Assembly (NCBI GenBank): GCA_016177875.1
Contig: JACOUL010000051.1
Coordinates: 1-54,994, forward strand
DNA: 54,994 nucleotides
Origin: Burkholderiales bacterium
Lineage (GTDB): Bacteria > Pseudomonadota > Gammaproteobacteria > Burkholderiales > Burkholderiaceae_D
Reading direction: 5' to 3'
Made by a program: the position numbers and the translations under genes. How positions within the stretch are numbered: position 1 is the stretch's first letter; each line of letters opens with the position of its first letter. The notes under the pieces are model-generated. The model did no database searches. It was not told where the DNA came from and was given only the letters and a program-made list of their open reading frames with translations. Of the stretch, positions 7,555 to 17,433 are shown one piece after another.

Positions 7555-8583
7555 TTATGAGGAAGCGACCTCGTAATGGGCGTCGACTGCGGTGCCTTTG
7601 GCTTTCATGCCCAACTTATCCAGCAAGGCGCGATCGGCGTCGATATCCGGGTTGCCGGTGGTGAGCAGCTTCTCGCCATAGAAAATCGAATTGGCGCCGG
7701 CGACGAAACACAATGCCTGGATCGCTTCACCCATCTCACGACGGCCGGCCGACAAGCGCACGCGCGCTTTGGGCATGGTAATGCGCGCCACCGCAATCGT
7801 GCGCACGAATTCGAGCGGGTCGATCGGCTCGACGCCATGCAAGGGCGTGCCTTCCACTTGCACCAGGTTGTTGACCGGCACCGACTCTGGATAAGGATCG
7901 AGATTGGCGATTTGCGCAATCAAGCCGGCGCGCTGGCGACGCGATTCACCCATGCCGACAATGCCGCCGCAACATACTTTGATGCCGGCATTGCGCACGC
8001 GCTCCAGGGTATCCAAGCGATCTTGATATTCGCGGGTGGAGATGATGTTGTTGTAAAACTCGGGCGCGGTATCGAGGTTGTGGTTGTAATAGTCGAGGCC
8101 GGCGCCTTTCAATTTTTCCACCTGGTCTTCGGACAACATGCCAAGCGTGCAGCAGGTTTCCAAGCCCAGTGCCTTTACTTCGCGCACCATCTCTTCGACT
8201 TTTTCCATGTCGCGGTCTTTCGGCTCGCGCCATGCCGCGCCCATGCAGAAGCGATTGGCGCCGTGCGCCTTGGCTTCTTTGGCGGCTTTCAAAACGGTAT
8301 CGAGCGGCAGAATTTTTTGCGCTTCGACGCCGGTGTCGTATTTCGACGATTGCGGACAATAACCGCAGTCTTCGGAACAGCCGCCGGTCTTGATCGACAA
8401 CAGCGTAGCCAATTCCACTTCAGTCGGATTGAAATGTTCGCGATGCACTTGCTGCGCGCGGAACAGCAATTCCGTGAAAGGCAAATCCAACAACGCGACG
8501 ATTTCGTCGACCGGCCATTTCTCGGCCTTCACCGTTTTGACGGCGCTGGGTGTCGGGTGGAATACGAGGGGTTGCGACGACAT
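7555..8583 (-). CDS. bioB: Biotin synthase
   Basis: A radical SAM enzyme of 342 residues that inserts sulfur into dethiobiotin to make biotin. The SAM-cluster motif CSEDCGYC (Cys69, Cys73, Cys76) is present, as are the second-cluster residues expected later in the family. The ATG at 8583 has an AAGGAAG ribosome binding site and is preferred over a TTG two codons upstream. It is followed after 4 bp by liuD, whose product carries biotin. The upstream gap to bioD holds two copies of a hairpin repeat. Confidence 0.96.
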   Translation of the reverse strand: MSSQPLVFHPTPSAVKTVKAEKWPVDEIVALLDLPFTELLFRAQQVHREHFNPTEVELATLLSIKTGGCSEDCGYCPQSSKYDTGVEAQKILPLDTVLKAAKEAKAHGANRFCMGAAWREPKDRDMEKVEEMVREVKALGLETCCTLGMLSEDQVEKLKGAGLDYYNHNLDTAPEFYNNIISTREYQDRLDTLERVRNAGIKVCCGGIVGMGESRRQRAGLIAQIANLDPYPESVPVNNLVQVEGTPLHGVEPIDPLEFVRTIAVARITMPKARVRLSAGRREMGEAIQALCFVAGANSIFYGEKLLTTGNPDIDADRALLDKLGMKAKGTAVDAHYEVASS

Positions 8584-8610
8584 AAACAAACTTCCTTTTC
8601 AAATTTTAGA

Positions 8611-8651
8611 ATTGCGGGACAGTGCTATGCGAAGCATGCTCTGTCCTCAAC
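8611..8651 (-). repeat. Hairpin repeat, copy 1
   Basis: Copy of a 41-bp motif beginning ATTGCGGGACAGTGCT and ending GCTCTGTCCTCAAC. The hairpin 8617-8646 pairs GGACAG with CTGTCC and then GC with GC. The apical stem is ATGC/GCAT around a GAA loop. It lies between bioD and bioB. Strand is nominal. Confidence 0.85.
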
Positions 8652-8662
8652 ATATTTTAGAA

Positions 8663-8703
8663 ATTGCGGGACAGTGCTACCCAAAGGGTGCTCTGTCCTC
8701 AAC
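8663..8703 (-). repeat. Hairpin repeat, copy 2
   Basis: Second copy of the same motif, 11 bp after the first and in the same orientation. The hairpin is 8669-8698. Its apical stem is ACCC/GGGT around AAA, different from copy 1 but still fully paired. Together the pair fills the bioD-bioB gap. Confidence 0.85.
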
Positions 8704-8715
8704 TAACTAAATTTA

Positions 8716-9441
8716 TTAACCTAGGTTTTCACTTTGCGCTGCGGCCTTCACCGGCCAGCCGGGCAAAAGCGAAAAATCCAAATGCATTGCCGCGACCGAC
8801 GGCAGCGCAGAAGGCATACGCGGCACGCAGCCGAGCAAAGGCGCAGGCAAACGCGCCTTTAAGGCTTCCATATTCGCCATCGCATGCGGCATGCCGAGGT
8901 CGACTACGTTGCCGATCCATCCCACCAGCTTCAATCCGCGCGCGGTAATCGCGTCCGCGGTCAGCAAGGCATGGTTCAAGCAACCGAGCCGCAAACCCAC
9001 CACCAAAATCACCGGCAAGTTCATTTGCTGCGCCAGGTCGGCGGTATCGAAACGTTCCGTCAACGGCACGCGAAATCCGCCGCAACCTTCGACAATCACC
9101 GCTTGCGCCATGTCGGCAATGCGATCATAGCAGGCATGGATGTGTTCGGGGTCGATCCGCACATCTTCCAGAGCGGCGGCAATGTGCGGCGCGGCGGCTT
9201 CCTTGAACAGATAAGGCGCGGCCAACTCGGGCGGCAATTTCACGCTCGATTCGGCCGCCAGCGCATCGCTGTCTTCATTGTGCCAGACGCCCTCGCGCAG
9301 TTCGGCACCGGCGGCGACAGGCTTCAAGCCGGCGGCGCGAATATCGTTTTGAGCGAGCACGTGCAACAGGGTCGATGACACCAAGGTTTTGCCGACGCAG
9401 GTATCGGTGCCGGTGATGAAGTAAGCGCAGGATGCAGTCAT
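8716..9441 (-). CDS. bioD: Dethiobiotin synthetase
   Basis: A 241-residue ATP-dependent ligase that closes the ureido ring of 7,8-diaminononanoate with CO2. The P-loop GTDTCVGKT is at residues 11-19, and the family motif VEGCGGFRVPL is near the middle. The start at 9441 (MTASCAYFITG) is chosen because the family begins there; the longer frame from 9486 would overlap bioF. Only 1 bp separates it from the bioF stop, so it is part of the bioAFDB run. Confidence 0.95.
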   Translation of the reverse strand: MTASCAYFITGTDTCVGKTLVSSTLLHVLAQNDIRAAGLKPVAAGAELREGVWHNEDSDALAAESSVKLPPELAAPYLFKEAAAPHIAAALEDVRIDPEHIHACYDRIADMAQAVIVEGCGGFRVPLTERFDTADLAQQMNLPVILVVGLRLGCLNHALLTADAITARGLKLVGWIGNVVDLGMPHAMANMEALKARLPAPLLGCVPRMPSALPSVAAMHLDFSLLPGWPVKAAAQSENLG

Positions 9442-9442
9442 C

Positions 9443-10654
9443 TCAAGTCTCCAATGCGGTTGCTGTTTGCGCTTGTTCCAGCGCATTCAAGATACTTGCC
9501 AATTGTTCGACATCTTCTTTCGTATGCGCCGCCGATAAGGTCACGCGCAGCCTGGCCGTATTCGGCGGCACGGTGGGCGGGCGAATGGCCGGCACCCACA
9601 GGCCTTGCTCCAATAGTGCTGCGGCTGCATCGAGCGCAGACTGATTTTCACCGATAATAATCGGCTGAATCGCGGTGGTCGAGCGCAGCTGCCGCCATAG
9701 TCGTAGCGTCAATGAGGTTTGCAATTGTTGAATCAAGCTTTGCAAATGCTTGCGCAGTGCACGTCCTTCTTCACCGGCAATGATATCGATACTGGTCGAT
9801 AAGGCATGCGCGATGGCCGGCGGTGCAGCAGTCGTATAAATATAGGGACGAGCGCGCTGCACCAGCCACTCGATCACCGTTTCATGCGCGGCAACGAAAG
9901 CGCCGCCGACGCCGGCCGCTTTGCCGAGCGTGCCCATGTAAATCAAGTAAGGCGAGTGCAAGTTGAAATGCTCAAGCGCGCCGCGCCCATGTTCACCCAA
10001 GATGCCGAAGCCATGCGCATCGTCGACCATGAGCCAAGCGTTATATCGTTCGCATAGCGTCAGCAATTGCGGCAGCGGCGCCAAATCGCCGTCCATGCTG
10101 AACACGCTGTCGGTAACGACTAGTTTGGTTTTAGCATCGCTTTCCGCCAACAGTTTTTCCAGGGCTGCCAAATCGCCGTGCGGATAGGTCACGACATCGG
10201 CACGCGTCAAACGTCCGCCATCGATTAAGGAGGCGTGGTTGAGCTCTTCCGAAAAAATCGCCGTGTCCATGCCGCCGAAGGCGGACAGCATGGCAAGGTT
10301 GGCCATGTAACCCGTGCAAAAGTACAGTGCGCGCGCTTGCTCCAAATGCGGGCCGACAAAAGCGGCGAGTTTTTCTTCCAGCAAGGCATGCGCGCGTGAA
10401 TGCCCGCTGATTAAATGCGATGCGCCGCTGCCGGCGCCATAACGCGCGGCACCTTCTTGCATAGCCTCGACCACGCGCGGATGCGCAGCCAAACCGAGGT
10501 AATCGTTGCTGCAAAACGCCAGCAGTTCACAGCCTTCCACACCATCGACTTTCATGCGCGGTGCGCACGGCGAATCCGTCACACGCACGCGGCGGCGCAT
10601 GCTGCGCGCGTCGATCGCTTTCAACTTGCGCTCCAGATCGTCCAGCAACTTCAT
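9443..10654 (-). CDS. bioF: 8-amino-7-oxononanoate synthase
   Basis: A 403-residue PLP enzyme of the alpha-oxoamine synthase family, condensing pimeloyl-ACP or -CoA with alanine. Visible motifs are [10 protein letters not shown], the [11 protein letters not shown] segment with the PLP-contacting Asp and His, and GTLGKAAG with the PLP lysine. The start codon overlaps the bioA stop as ATGA (10651-10654), with AAGGTG as ribosome binding site. No bioC or bioH is seen in the window, so the pimeloyl donor must come from elsewhere. Confidence 0.95.
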   Translation of the reverse strand: MKLLDDLERKLKAIDARSMRRRVRVTDSPCAPRMKVDGVEGCELLAFCSNDYLGLAAHPRVVEAMQEGAARYGAGSGASHLISGHSRAHALLEEKLAAFVGPHLEQARALYFCTGYMANLAMLSAFGGMDTAIFSEELNHASLIDGGRLTRADVVTYPHGDLAALEKLLAESDAKTKLVVTDSVFSMDGDLAPLPQLLTLCERYNAWLMVDDAHGFGILGEHGRGALEHFNLHSPYLIYMGTLGKAAGVGGAFVAAHETVIEWLVQRARPYIYTTAAPPAIAHALSTSIDIIAGEEGRALRKHLQSLIQQLQTSLTLRLWRQLRSTTAIQPIIIGENQSALDAAAALLEQGLWVPAIRPPTVPPNTARLRVTLSAAHTKEDVEQLASILNALEQAQTATALET

Positions 10655-11991
10655 TGACTGATCACCTTGTTAAACACCGCCATCGTCCGTTCGGCCAGGC
10701 CGTCGATTTCTTCATCGCTTAGACAATACGGCGGCATCAAATAAACGGTATTGCCGATCGGGCGCAACAGCAATTCATGCTCCAAGGCGATGCCGAAAAA
10801 GCGGCGCGAAAATGTCTTGGCTTGTTCGGGATCGTCGATCACCGCATCGAACGCCCAGATCATGCCGCGCCGCCGAAAATGCTTCACCTTGTCATGTGTG
10901 GTCAATGGCGACAGCGCGGCCGTTAAGCGCGCGCCGCGTTCGCGATTGCAGTTGAGCACATCCTCTTCCTCAAAGATCGCGAGCGTCTCTAAGGCCGCGC
11001 GGCAGGCAAGCGGGTTGCCGGTATAAGAATGCGAATGCAAAAACCCGCGCGACACTTCACGGTGATAAAAAGCTTGATAAATCGCTTCACGCGTCATTAC
11101 CAGCGAGAGCGGCAAATAACCGCCGCTGATGCCTTTGGAAAGGCACAAAAAATCCGGCCAAATGGAAGCTTGCTCGCACGCGAAAAAAGTGCCGGTGCGA
11201 CCATTGCCCACTGCGATTTCATCGGCAATCAAATGCACCTGGTGTTTGTCGCACAGCTCGCGCACGAGCTTTAAATAAATCGGATCATGCATCGCCATGC
11301 CGGCCGCGCATTGCACCAAAGGCTCGACGATCACCGCGGCGATATGGCCGCTGCGCTTTTCCAGCAAGGTATCCAAATCCTGTGCCGCGCGCCGCGCGAC
11401 ATCGGCACCGGTTTCACCCTGCTCTGCCTGGCGCGCATCGGGCGTCGCCACCACATGCGTTTGCTGCAGCAAAGCACCATACGCCTCGCGAAACAGCGGT
11501 ACGTCAGTCACGGCGAGCGCACCCAAGGTTTCGCCGTGATAGCTATTTTTCAGGCAAACGAATTCACGCTTATTGCGATGGCCGATGTTGTGCCATGCAT
11601 GCACGCTCATTTTCAGTGCGATCTCCGTGGCGGATGCGCCGTCGGACGCATAAAAACAATGGCCCAAAGCATGGCCTGTGCGCGCCGACAATTGCTCCGA
11701 CAACCGGATCACCGGCTCATGCGTGAAACCGGCCAGCATCGCATGCTCCAGCTTATCGAGCTGATCTTTCAATGCCGCATTGATGCGCGGATTGGCGTGT
11801 CCGAACATATTGACCCACCAGGAACTAATCGCATCCAGGTAGCGTTTGCCGTCGAAATCATAAAGCCAAGCGCCCTGCCCGCGCGCCACCGGCACCAGCG
11901 GCACGGTTTCGTGATGCTGCATTTGCGTGCAAGGATGCCAGACGCTTTTTAAACTGCGCTCGATCCAATCGGATGGATTGCTTGCGTTCAC
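10651..11991 (-). CDS. bioA: Adenosylmethionine-8-amino-7-oxononanoate aminotransferase
   Basis: A class III PLP aminotransferase that converts KAPA to diaminononanoate with SAM as amino donor. Motifs include HPCTQMQ near the N-terminus, [11 protein letters not shown], the PLP aspartate in [13 protein letters not shown] and the PLP lysine in [13 protein letters not shown] place the start at the GTG at 11991, which has a GAGGAA ribosome binding site 5 bases upstream and gives 446 residues. The open frame extends upstream to 12150, but that part overlaps liuC and has no family similarity. It lies 14 bp after the liuC stop. Confidence 0.93.
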   Translation of the reverse strand: MNASNPSDWIERSLKSVWHPCTQMQHHETVPLVPVARGQGAWLYDFDGKRYLDAISSWWVNMFGHANPRINAALKDQLDKLEHAMLAGFTHEPVIRLSEQLSARTGHALGHCFYASDGASATEIALKMSVHAWHNIGHRNKREFVCLKNSYHGETLGALAVTDVPLFREAYGALLQQTHVVATPDARQAEQGETGADVARRAAQDLDTLLEKRSGHIAAVIVEPLVQCAAGMAMHDPIYLKLVRELCDKHQVHLIADEIAVGNGRTGTFFACEQASIWPDFLCLSKGISGGYLPLSLVMTREAIYQAFYHREVSRGFLHSHSYTGNPLACRAALETLAIFEEEDVLNCNRERGARLTAALSPLTTHDKVKHFRRRGMIWAFDAVIDDPEQAKTFSRRFFGIALEHELLLRPIGNTVYLMPPYCLSDEEIDGLAERTMAVFNKVISQ

Positions 11992-12005
11992 GTGTTCCTC
12001 GATTC

Positions 12006-12794
12006 TTATTCGTTCAGCCAGCTTGGCAAGCGTTTTTGCAGAAACGCCTCCACGCCTTCCTTGCCTTCGTCGGAGGCGCGAATGCCGGCGATGCGTTCCA
12101 CGGTATCGGCAATCAGGGATAACGTTAACGGCGCGCCGGCCACGTCGCATACCAGGCGTTTGGCTTCCTTCACCGCATGCGGGCTGACCAGCAAAACCGC
12201 GTTGACGATTTCTTTCACTTTCGCATCCAGCGCGTCGGGCAATACCGTTTCATGCACGAATCCGATCTGTTTGGCTTCGTAAGCGGAAAAGCGTTCCGCC
12301 GTCAGGAAATAGCGATGCGCGGCGCGCTCGCCCATCGCCTTGACGACGTACGGCCCGATAGTGGCGGGAATTAATCCGATCTTTACTTCGCTCAAACAGA
12401 AATGCGCACTGCCGGAAGCAATCGCGATATCGCACGCAGCGACCAGTCCCATACCGCCGGCATAACAATCCCCCTGCACCTTGGCAATGACGGGTTTAGG
12501 ACAAGCGTAGATCGTGCGCAGCATTTCCGCCAAGCGCGCCGCGTCGGCGCGATTTTCTTCCGGCGAGTATGCCGCCATCTTTTGCATCCACGTCAGGTCG
12601 GCCCCGGCGCAAAAAGCCGGACCATTCGCCGCCAGCACGATGACGCGTACCTCGTCGTCTGTGCCAAGTTGATGAAACGCCTGCGTCAATTCGGCGATGA
12701 CGAGTTCGTCAAAGGCATTGCGCAAATGCGGGCGATTCAAGCTGACCGTCGCCACTCTATCCTTGCATTCGAGTTCGATCGTTTGATAGGTCAT
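12006..12794 (-). CDS. liuC: Enoyl-CoA hydratase family, probable 3-methylglutaconyl-CoA hydratase
   Basis: A 262-residue crotonase-fold protein. The oxyanion-hole motifs AFCAGADLTWMQ and GDCYAGGMGLVAACD are clear, and the acidic catalytic segment FCLSEVKIGLIPA follows. In the leucine pathway it hydrates methylglutaconyl-CoA to HMG-CoA, between carboxylase and lyase. The assignment to this substrate is by position next to liuB. The ATG at 12794 is preferred over an in-frame GTG at 12800. The gene starts 2 bp after the liuB stop. Confidence 0.9.
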   Translation of the reverse strand: MTYQTIELECKDRVATVSLNRPHLRNAFDELVIAELTQAFHQLGTDDEVRVIVLAANGPAFCAGADLTWMQKMAAYSPEENRADAARLAEMLRTIYACPKPVIAKVQGDCYAGGMGLVAACDIAIASGSAHFCLSEVKIGLIPATIGPYVVKAMGERAAHRYFLTAERFSAYEAKQIGFVHETVLPDALDAKVKEIVNAVLLVSPHAVKEAKRLVCDVAGAPLTLSLIADTVERIAGIRASDEGKEGVEAFLQKRLPSWLNE

Positions 12795-12796
12795 GA

Positions 12797-14404
12797 TCAC
12801 ATCCGAAAAACGCCGAATTTCGTCTCGCGAATCGGCGCATTCAAAGCGGCGCTCAATCCCAATCCAAGCACCATGCGCGTGTCGGCGGGATCGATGATGC
12901 CGTCATCCCACAACCTGGCACTCGCGTAATACGGATGGCCTTGATGTTCGTATTGCGCGCGGATCGGTTGCTTGAAAGTCTCTTCTTCCTCTTTACTCCA
13001 CGCACCCCCTTTGGCTTCAATACCGTCGCGCTTGACGGTAGCAAGAACGCTTGCCGCTTGTTCACCGCCCATCACGGAGATGCGTGCATTGGGCCACATC
13101 CACAAGAAGCGCGGCGCAAAGGCGCGGCCGCACATGCCGTAGTTCCCTGCGCCGAAACTGCCGCCGATGATGACGGTGAATTTCGGCACTGCCGCGGTCG
13201 ATACCGCGGTCACCATCTTGGCGCCGTTGCGGGCGATGCCTTCGTTCTCGTATTTTTTGCCGACCATGAAGCCGGTGATGTTCTGTAAAAATACGAGAGG
13301 GATCTTGCGCTGGCAGCACAGCTCGATGAAGTGTGCCCCCTTCAAAGCCGATTCGGAAAACAGAATGCCGTTGTTGGCGATAATGCCGACCGGCATGCCG
13401 TATAAATGCGCGAAGCCGCACACCAGCGTTGCGCCGTAACGCGGCTTAAATTCATCGAATTCGCTGGCGTCGACAATGCGCGCAATCACTTCACGCACGT
13501 CGTAAGGCTTGCGCGTATCGGTCGGTATCACGCCGTGTAACTCTTGCGGCGCATACTTCGGTTCGCGCGGCTCACGCAGCGCCAAAGGATGGGTTTTGCT
13601 GCGGTTGAGATTGCCGACAATGGAACGCGCCAGCGCCAAGGCATGTAAATCGTTCTCTGCAAGGTGATCGACCACGCCGGACAAACGCGTATGCACATCA
13701 CCGCCGCCCAAGTCTTCCGCGCTCACCACTTCGCCGGTCGCGGCTTTGACTAAAGGCGGCCCGCCCAAAAAAATCGTGCCTTGGTTTTTGACGATGATGG
13801 ATTCATCGCTCATCGCCGGCACGTAAGCGCCGCCGGCGGTGCATGAACCCATCACTACCGCGATTTGCGGAATACCTTGGGCGGAGAGATTGGCTTGATT
13901 GAAAAAAATGCGGCCGAAGTGTTCGCGATCAGGGAAAACTTCATCTTGATTCGGCAAATTGGCGCCGCCGGAATCGACCAAATAAATGCACGGCAAATTA
14001 TTTTGATCGGCGATTTCTTGCGCACGCAAATGCTTCTTGACGGTGATCGGGTAATACGTGCCGCCCTTCACTGTTGCGTCATTGCAGACGATCACGCATT
14101 CCTGGCCGGCGATGCGGCCGATGCCGGTGATGATGCCGGCGGCCGGCGCGGCATTGTCGTACATGCCGTAGGCCGCCAGCTGCGAAAATTCTAAAAACGG
14201 CGTGCCCGGATCGAGCAGCATTTGCACGCGGTCGCGCGGCAGCAGCTTGCCGCGCGCCGTATGTTTATTGCGCGCCTCTTCGCCGCCGCCTTGCATGATG
14301 TGCTGCACCTTGGCATGCAGGTCATCGACCAAGGCTTGCATGGCTTGTGCATTGCGTTTGAAGTCGTCGGCGCGAGTATCAAGTTTGGATTCGAGGATTG
14401 TCAT
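12797..14404 (-). CDS. liuB: Methylcrotonyl-CoA carboxylase, carboxyltransferase beta subunit
   Basis: A 535-residue carboxyltransferase with the two crotonase-like halves of the family. The N-terminal half has [19 protein letters not shown] and [16 protein letters not shown]. The C-terminal half has [15 protein letters not shown] and [16 protein letters not shown], all typical of MCC beta. It transfers CO2 from the biotin of LiuD to 3-methylcrotonyl-CoA. Its subunit partner liuD lies about 5 kb downstream, beyond liuC and the four bio genes. The start ATG at 14404 overlaps the stop of the ychJ-like gene. Confidence 0.95.
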   Translation of the reverse strand: MTILESKLDTRADDFKRNAQAMQALVDDLHAKVQHIMQGGGEEARNKHTARGKLLPRDRVQMLLDPGTPFLEFSQLAAYGMYDNAAPAAGIITGIGRIAGQECVIVCNDATVKGGTYYPITVKKHLRAQEIADQNNLPCIYLVDSGGANLPNQDEVFPDREHFGRIFFNQANLSAQGIPQIAVVMGSCTAGGAYVPAMSDESIIVKNQGTIFLGGPPLVKAATGEVVSAEDLGGGDVHTRLSGVVDHLAENDLHALALARSIVGNLNRSKTHPLALREPREPKYAPQELHGVIPTDTRKPYDVREVIARIVDASEFDEFKPRYGATLVCGFAHLYGMPVGIIANNGILFSESALKGAHFIELCCQRKIPLVFLQNITGFMVGKKYENEGIARNGAKMVTAVSTAAVPKFTVIIGGSFGAGNYGMCGRAFAPRFLWMWPNARISVMGGEQAASVLATVKRDGIEAKGGAWSKEEEETFKQPIRAQYEHQGHPYYASARLWDDGIIDPADTRMVLGLGLSAALNAPIRETKFGVFRM

Positions 14405-14787
14405 TGTTGTTGTCCATCCAGGTAATACCACTTTCCTTCTTCGCGCACGAAGCGGCTCACCTCATGCATCTTGTACGCGCGTCCGCTGATTTTGTAGCGG
14501 GCGATGAACTCGACCGTGGCTTCGTCGCCGTTTTCTTGATGCTTGCGCACTTCCAGCCCGATCCATTTTAGATTGGGCTCTTGCGCAATCAATACGCCTT
14601 GCGGCAAGGTGCGCGGATACCAAGTCATGCGCACATAAGCTTCGTTGTCTTGCGTATAGCCTGTATAACGCGAACGCATCAATTCCAAAGCGGTCTGCGG
14701 CACCACTCCTTGCTCGATGAAGCGGCCGCAACAGCTTGCATACTCGCCGCCGCCGCAAGGACAGGCTTGCTTCTCCTTTTTTGCCAT
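14401..14787 (-). CDS. YchJ-family SEC-C domain protein
   Basis: A 128-residue protein with an N-terminal SEC-C zinc motif (CPCGGG then SCCG, Cys9, Cys11, Cys19, Cys20). An NTF2-like domain of the UPF0225/YchJ type follows ([12 protein letters not shown] and FIARYKISG). The molecular role is unknown. It overlaps liuB by 4 bp as ATGA, so the two are coupled. The overlap suggests it is translated with the carboxylase, but no functional link is established. Confidence 0.88.
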   Translation of the reverse strand: MAKKEKQACPCGGGEYASCCGRFIEQGVVPQTALELMRSRYTGYTQDNEAYVRMTWYPRTLPQGVLIAQEPNLKWIGLEVRKHQENGDEATVEFIARYKISGRAYKMHEVSRFVREEGKWYYLDGQQQ

Positions 14788-14798
14788 GCAGTCTCGTA

Positions 14799-15404
14799 TT
14801 AAACTTTGCCGTTTTTCAGAAACGCTTCCAGCTGCGCAAACCGGTCGAAACCCCAGAATGGCTCTTTGTCGACAATGATGAACGGTGAACCGAACACGCC
14901 TTTTGTCATCGCAATTTCAATCTGGCTTTTTAACTCTTCCTTGATCAGAATATTGTTGCTGCCGTCAATCATGGCAGCGCCATCGATATCCATACTCGAA
15001 GCGACTTCGGCCAGGACTTCGGGCCTAGTGATGTTCAATCCGTCGACAAAATAAGCACGGTAGACTTCCTTGCAAAAAATGATCGCCTTGTCCGCGCCCT
15101 TATTTTTTTCTATCCACAGCTTCGCGCGCGCGGCGCTTTGTGTAGCAAGGGGAAATTCTTCCGGACTTTTATATGGAATGCCGTGAAAACGAGCGGTTCG
15201 CTCGAAATCATGCAAAGAATATTCGCCCTTCAATGGATAACTCGATAGCGGCGCACTGCCCGTGGTCTTGAATACGACGCCGAGCAGAATCGGATGCCAG
15301 CGCACGATGCGGCCATGCTTTTCGGCTAACGCTTCAATACGAGTCGAAGCAAAATAACCGTAGGGTGAAGAGAAATCAAAGTAGAAATCGACGAGTGTTG
15401 TCAT
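14799..15404 (-). CDS. 2-hydroxychromene-2-carboxylate isomerase / DsbA-family protein
   Basis: A 201-residue thioredoxin-fold protein of the kappa-GST/HCCA isomerase type. The N-terminal FYFDFSSPYGYFAS has SSPY in place of the CxxC of true DsbA, as in glutathione-dependent isomerases. The cis-proline region GVFGSPFIIV and the C-terminal FWGFDRF also match. The naphthalene-pathway member (NahD) is the namesake, but no aromatic pathway genes are present here, so the substrate is unknown. It lies 11 bp upstream of the ychJ-like gene. Confidence 0.85.
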   Translation of the reverse strand: MTTLVDFYFDFSSPYGYFASTRIEALAEKHGRIVRWHPILLGVVFKTTGSAPLSSYPLKGEYSLHDFERTARFHGIPYKSPEEFPLATQSAARAKLWIEKNKGADKAIIFCKEVYRAYFVDGLNITRPEVLAEVASSMDIDGAAMIDGSNNILIKEELKSQIEIAMTKGVFGSPFIIVDKEPFWGFDRFAQLEAFLKNGKV

Positions 15405-15429
15405 GAATTCGTCTTGTCCTTATCGGATG

Positions 15430-16098
15430 TCACCACGACAAATGCTTGCCGTTCCAGTTACGATACGTGCCGCTATCCGCCGGCGCTAAACTCTCGATCA
15501 CTCGGCGCATGCCTTCCACGCTTTGCTCCGGCGTGATGGTCGCGTTCGGTCCGCCCATGTCGGTTTTGACCCAGCCCGGACACATGATAACGAAAGTCGC
15601 TTTGGGATAATCGAATGCGGCTGTCTTAACCGCCATGTTCAACGCGGCCTTCGATACGCGATACACCCAGCCATAGCTCGATTCAGCTTCTGCGATGCTG
15701 CCCATGCCGCTGCTGATGAAAACGAATTTGCCGGTCGCGGCTTCGACCTTGGGCGCAATCGTGGGAATGATATGCATGGCGCCGAGCACGTTGGTGTGCA
15801 TGACGCGGTCGAAGTCGGCGGTGCCGGGCGCAACTGCCGCGCCTTCTTTGGGACCGAAGACGCCCGCCACATAAACAGCCAAATCGATTTTGACGCCTTC
15901 CAGCGGCCAAGCTAGGGCCGCGACTGAATCGACGCTCGACACATCGAGCTTGATGGCCTGGAATCCTGCCTGCAGTAATTCGGCAAGACTATCGTCGTCG
16001 CGGACGGTCGCCCAAGTTTTCCAACCGTCGGACAAAAGTTGCTGCGCGAATTCGCGGCCAATGCCGCGCGAGGCGCCGATCACGAGAGCAGTAGGCAT
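15430..16098 (-). CDS. Short-chain dehydrogenase/reductase
   Basis: A 222-residue Rossmann-fold SDR with GASRGIG at residues 8-14 and a YRVSK catalytic motif, preceded by SSGMGS. The length and the ending (KHLSW) resemble C-factor-like SDRs, which are short members of the family. The substrate is unknown. The ATG at 16098 has a good AGGAG site. It sits 25 bp before the DsbA-family isomerase gene in the same direction. Confidence 0.88.
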   Translation of the reverse strand: MPTALVIGASRGIGREFAQQLLSDGWKTWATVRDDDSLAELLQAGFQAIKLDVSSVDSVAALAWPLEGVKIDLAVYVAGVFGPKEGAAVAPGTADFDRVMHTNVLGAMHIIPTIAPKVEAATGKFVFISSGMGSIAEAESSYGWVYRVSKAALNMAVKTAAFDYPKATFVIMCPGWVKTDMGGPNATITPEQSVEGMRRVIESLAPADSGTYRNWNGKHLSW

Positions 16099-16157
16099 GA
16101 TGTTCTCCTAGAACACTTTCCATTCATAGCGTAGTCCTCGCCTGAGAATCGTGGTCT

Positions 16158-16220
16158 ATTCATGAGCGCAAAGTTGGGTTCGCGCTCATGAATATTCCCT
16201 CTCCCTTGCGGGAGAGGGAA
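16158..16220. terminator. Two adjacent hairpins after the thiolase gene
   Basis: ATTCATGAGCGC (16158-16169) pairs with GCGCTCATGAAT (16182-16193) around a 12-nt loop. Next to it TTCCCTCTCCC (16195-16205) pairs with GGGAGAGGGAA (16210-16220) around TTGC. The second is a widespread intergenic palindrome type in proteobacteria. They lie 6 bp after the thiolase stop. There is no long T run on either strand, so rho-independent termination is possible but not certain. Confidence 0.6.
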
Positions 16221-16226
16221 AGGCGA

Positions 16227-17408
16227 TTACATCAGTTCAACAGCGACAGCCGTTGCTTCGCCGCCGCCGATACACAGCGATGCGACGCCGCGCTTGCCGC
16301 CGGTTTTTTGCAATGCGCCGATGAGCGTGACGATAATACGCGCGCCCGAAGCGCCGATCGGATGGCCCAATGCGCAAGCGCCGCCATTGACATTCATCTT
16401 GCTGTGCGGAATGTCGAGTTCTTTCATCGCCGCCATGGCCACGGTGGCGAACGCTTCATTGACTTCGAACAGATCGACTTCTGCGGTGCTCCAGCCGACT
16501 TTGCTGTACAGCTTCTGGATGGCGCCGATCGGGGCGGTGGTGAACCACTCCGGTGCTTGCGAATGGCGAGCGTGGCCGAGAATTTTCGCAATCGGTTTCG
16601 CGCCCAGTTTCTTCGCGGTCGATTCGCGCATGATCACGAGTGCTGCTGCGCCGTCGTTGATCGAAGAAGAAGATGCGGCGGTGATGGTGCCGTCTTTCTT
16701 GAACGCAGCCTTCAAAGTGGCGATCTTGTCGATCTTGGCTTTCAAGGGACCTTCATCCTTGTCGATGACGGTGTCGCCGCTGCGGCCGGAAATGGTGACC
16801 GGTGCGATTTCCCACTTGAACGAGCCGTCATTGGTGGCGGCTTGCGCGCGCTTGACCGACTCGATCGCGTAGGCGTCCTGGTCTTCGCGGCTGAAGCTAT
16901 ATTTTTCGGCGCACATTTCGCCGAAGGTGCCCATCGAGCGGCCCTTCTCATACGCATCTTCCAAACCGTCCAGCATCATGTGGTCGAAAATCTGGCCATG
17001 GCCGATGCGGAATCCGCCGCGCGCCTTGGTCAGCAGGTAGGGTGCATTGGTCATGGATTCCATGCCACCTGCGATCACCACTTCGTTGGTGCCGGCGACG
17101 ATGGAGTCGTAACCGAACATCACGGTTTGCATGGCCGAGCCGCACATCTTGGACAGCGTGACGGCACCCGCGGAATTGGGAATGCCCGCTTTGATGGCGG
17201 CCTGACGTGCCGGTGCTTGACCTTGGCCAGCCATCAGGCAGTTGCCCATCAATACGTCCTGCACGACGGTCGGCTCCAGGCCTGCGCGCTCAAGCGCTGC
17301 GCGAATCGCGACAGCACCGAGGTCGTGGGCCGAGAGCGATGAAAAATCGCCCTGGAACGCGCCCATAGGCGTGCGCGCGGCGCCGACGATGACGATAGGA
17401 TCATTCAT
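16227..17408 (-). CDS. Acetyl-CoA C-acetyltransferase (thiolase)
   Basis: A 393-residue thiolase. The nucleophile is Cys89 in LSKMCGSAMQ, the catalytic His lies in GACALGHPIGASGAR, and the second Cys is in the C-terminal CIGGGEA. The likely role is cleavage of acetoacetyl-CoA to acetyl-CoA, which would complete use of the acetoacetate made by MvaB. Biosynthetic condensation is also possible. A strong AGGAGG site precedes the ATG at 17408. It lies between aceK and the SDR gene. Confidence 0.93.
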   Translation of the reverse strand: MNDPIVIVGAARTPMGAFQGDFSSLSAHDLGAVAIRAALERAGLEPTVVQDVLMGNCLMAGQGQAPARQAAIKAGIPNSAGAVTLSKMCGSAMQTVMFGYDSIVAGTNEVVIAGGMESMTNAPYLLTKARGGFRIGHGQIFDHMMLDGLEDAYEKGRSMGTFGEMCAEKYSFSREDQDAYAIESVKRAQAATNDGSFKWEIAPVTISGRSGDTVIDKDEGPLKAKIDKIATLKAAFKKDGTITAASSSSINDGAAALVIMRESTAKKLGAKPIAKILGHARHSQAPEWFTTAPIGAIQKLYSKVGWSTAEVDLFEVNEAFATVAMAAMKELDIPHSKMNVNGGACALGHPIGASGARIIVTLIGALQKTGGKRGVASLCIGGGEATAVAVELM

Positions 17409-17433
17409 GGTTTTCCTCCTGAAGTATTAAAAG

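Noticed and set aside
6183..7664. 493-residue plus-strand ORF
   Set aside because: It is an antisense shadow of liuD. The high-GC third-position pattern of the real gene keeps the opposite strand open.
7576..8706. 376-residue plus-strand ORF
   Set aside because: Antisense shadow of bioB that also runs into the hairpin repeats.
12115..12128. AACGTTAAC-like palindrome inside liuC
   Set aside because: It resembles half of the LiuR motif but lies in coding sequence, and no internal promoter is apparent.
11992..12150. N-terminal extension of bioA
   Set aside because: It overlaps liuC, has no similarity to the family, and a GTG with a good ribosome binding site lies at 11991.
16188..17342. 384-residue plus-strand ORF
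   Set aside because: Antisense shadow of the thiolase gene.
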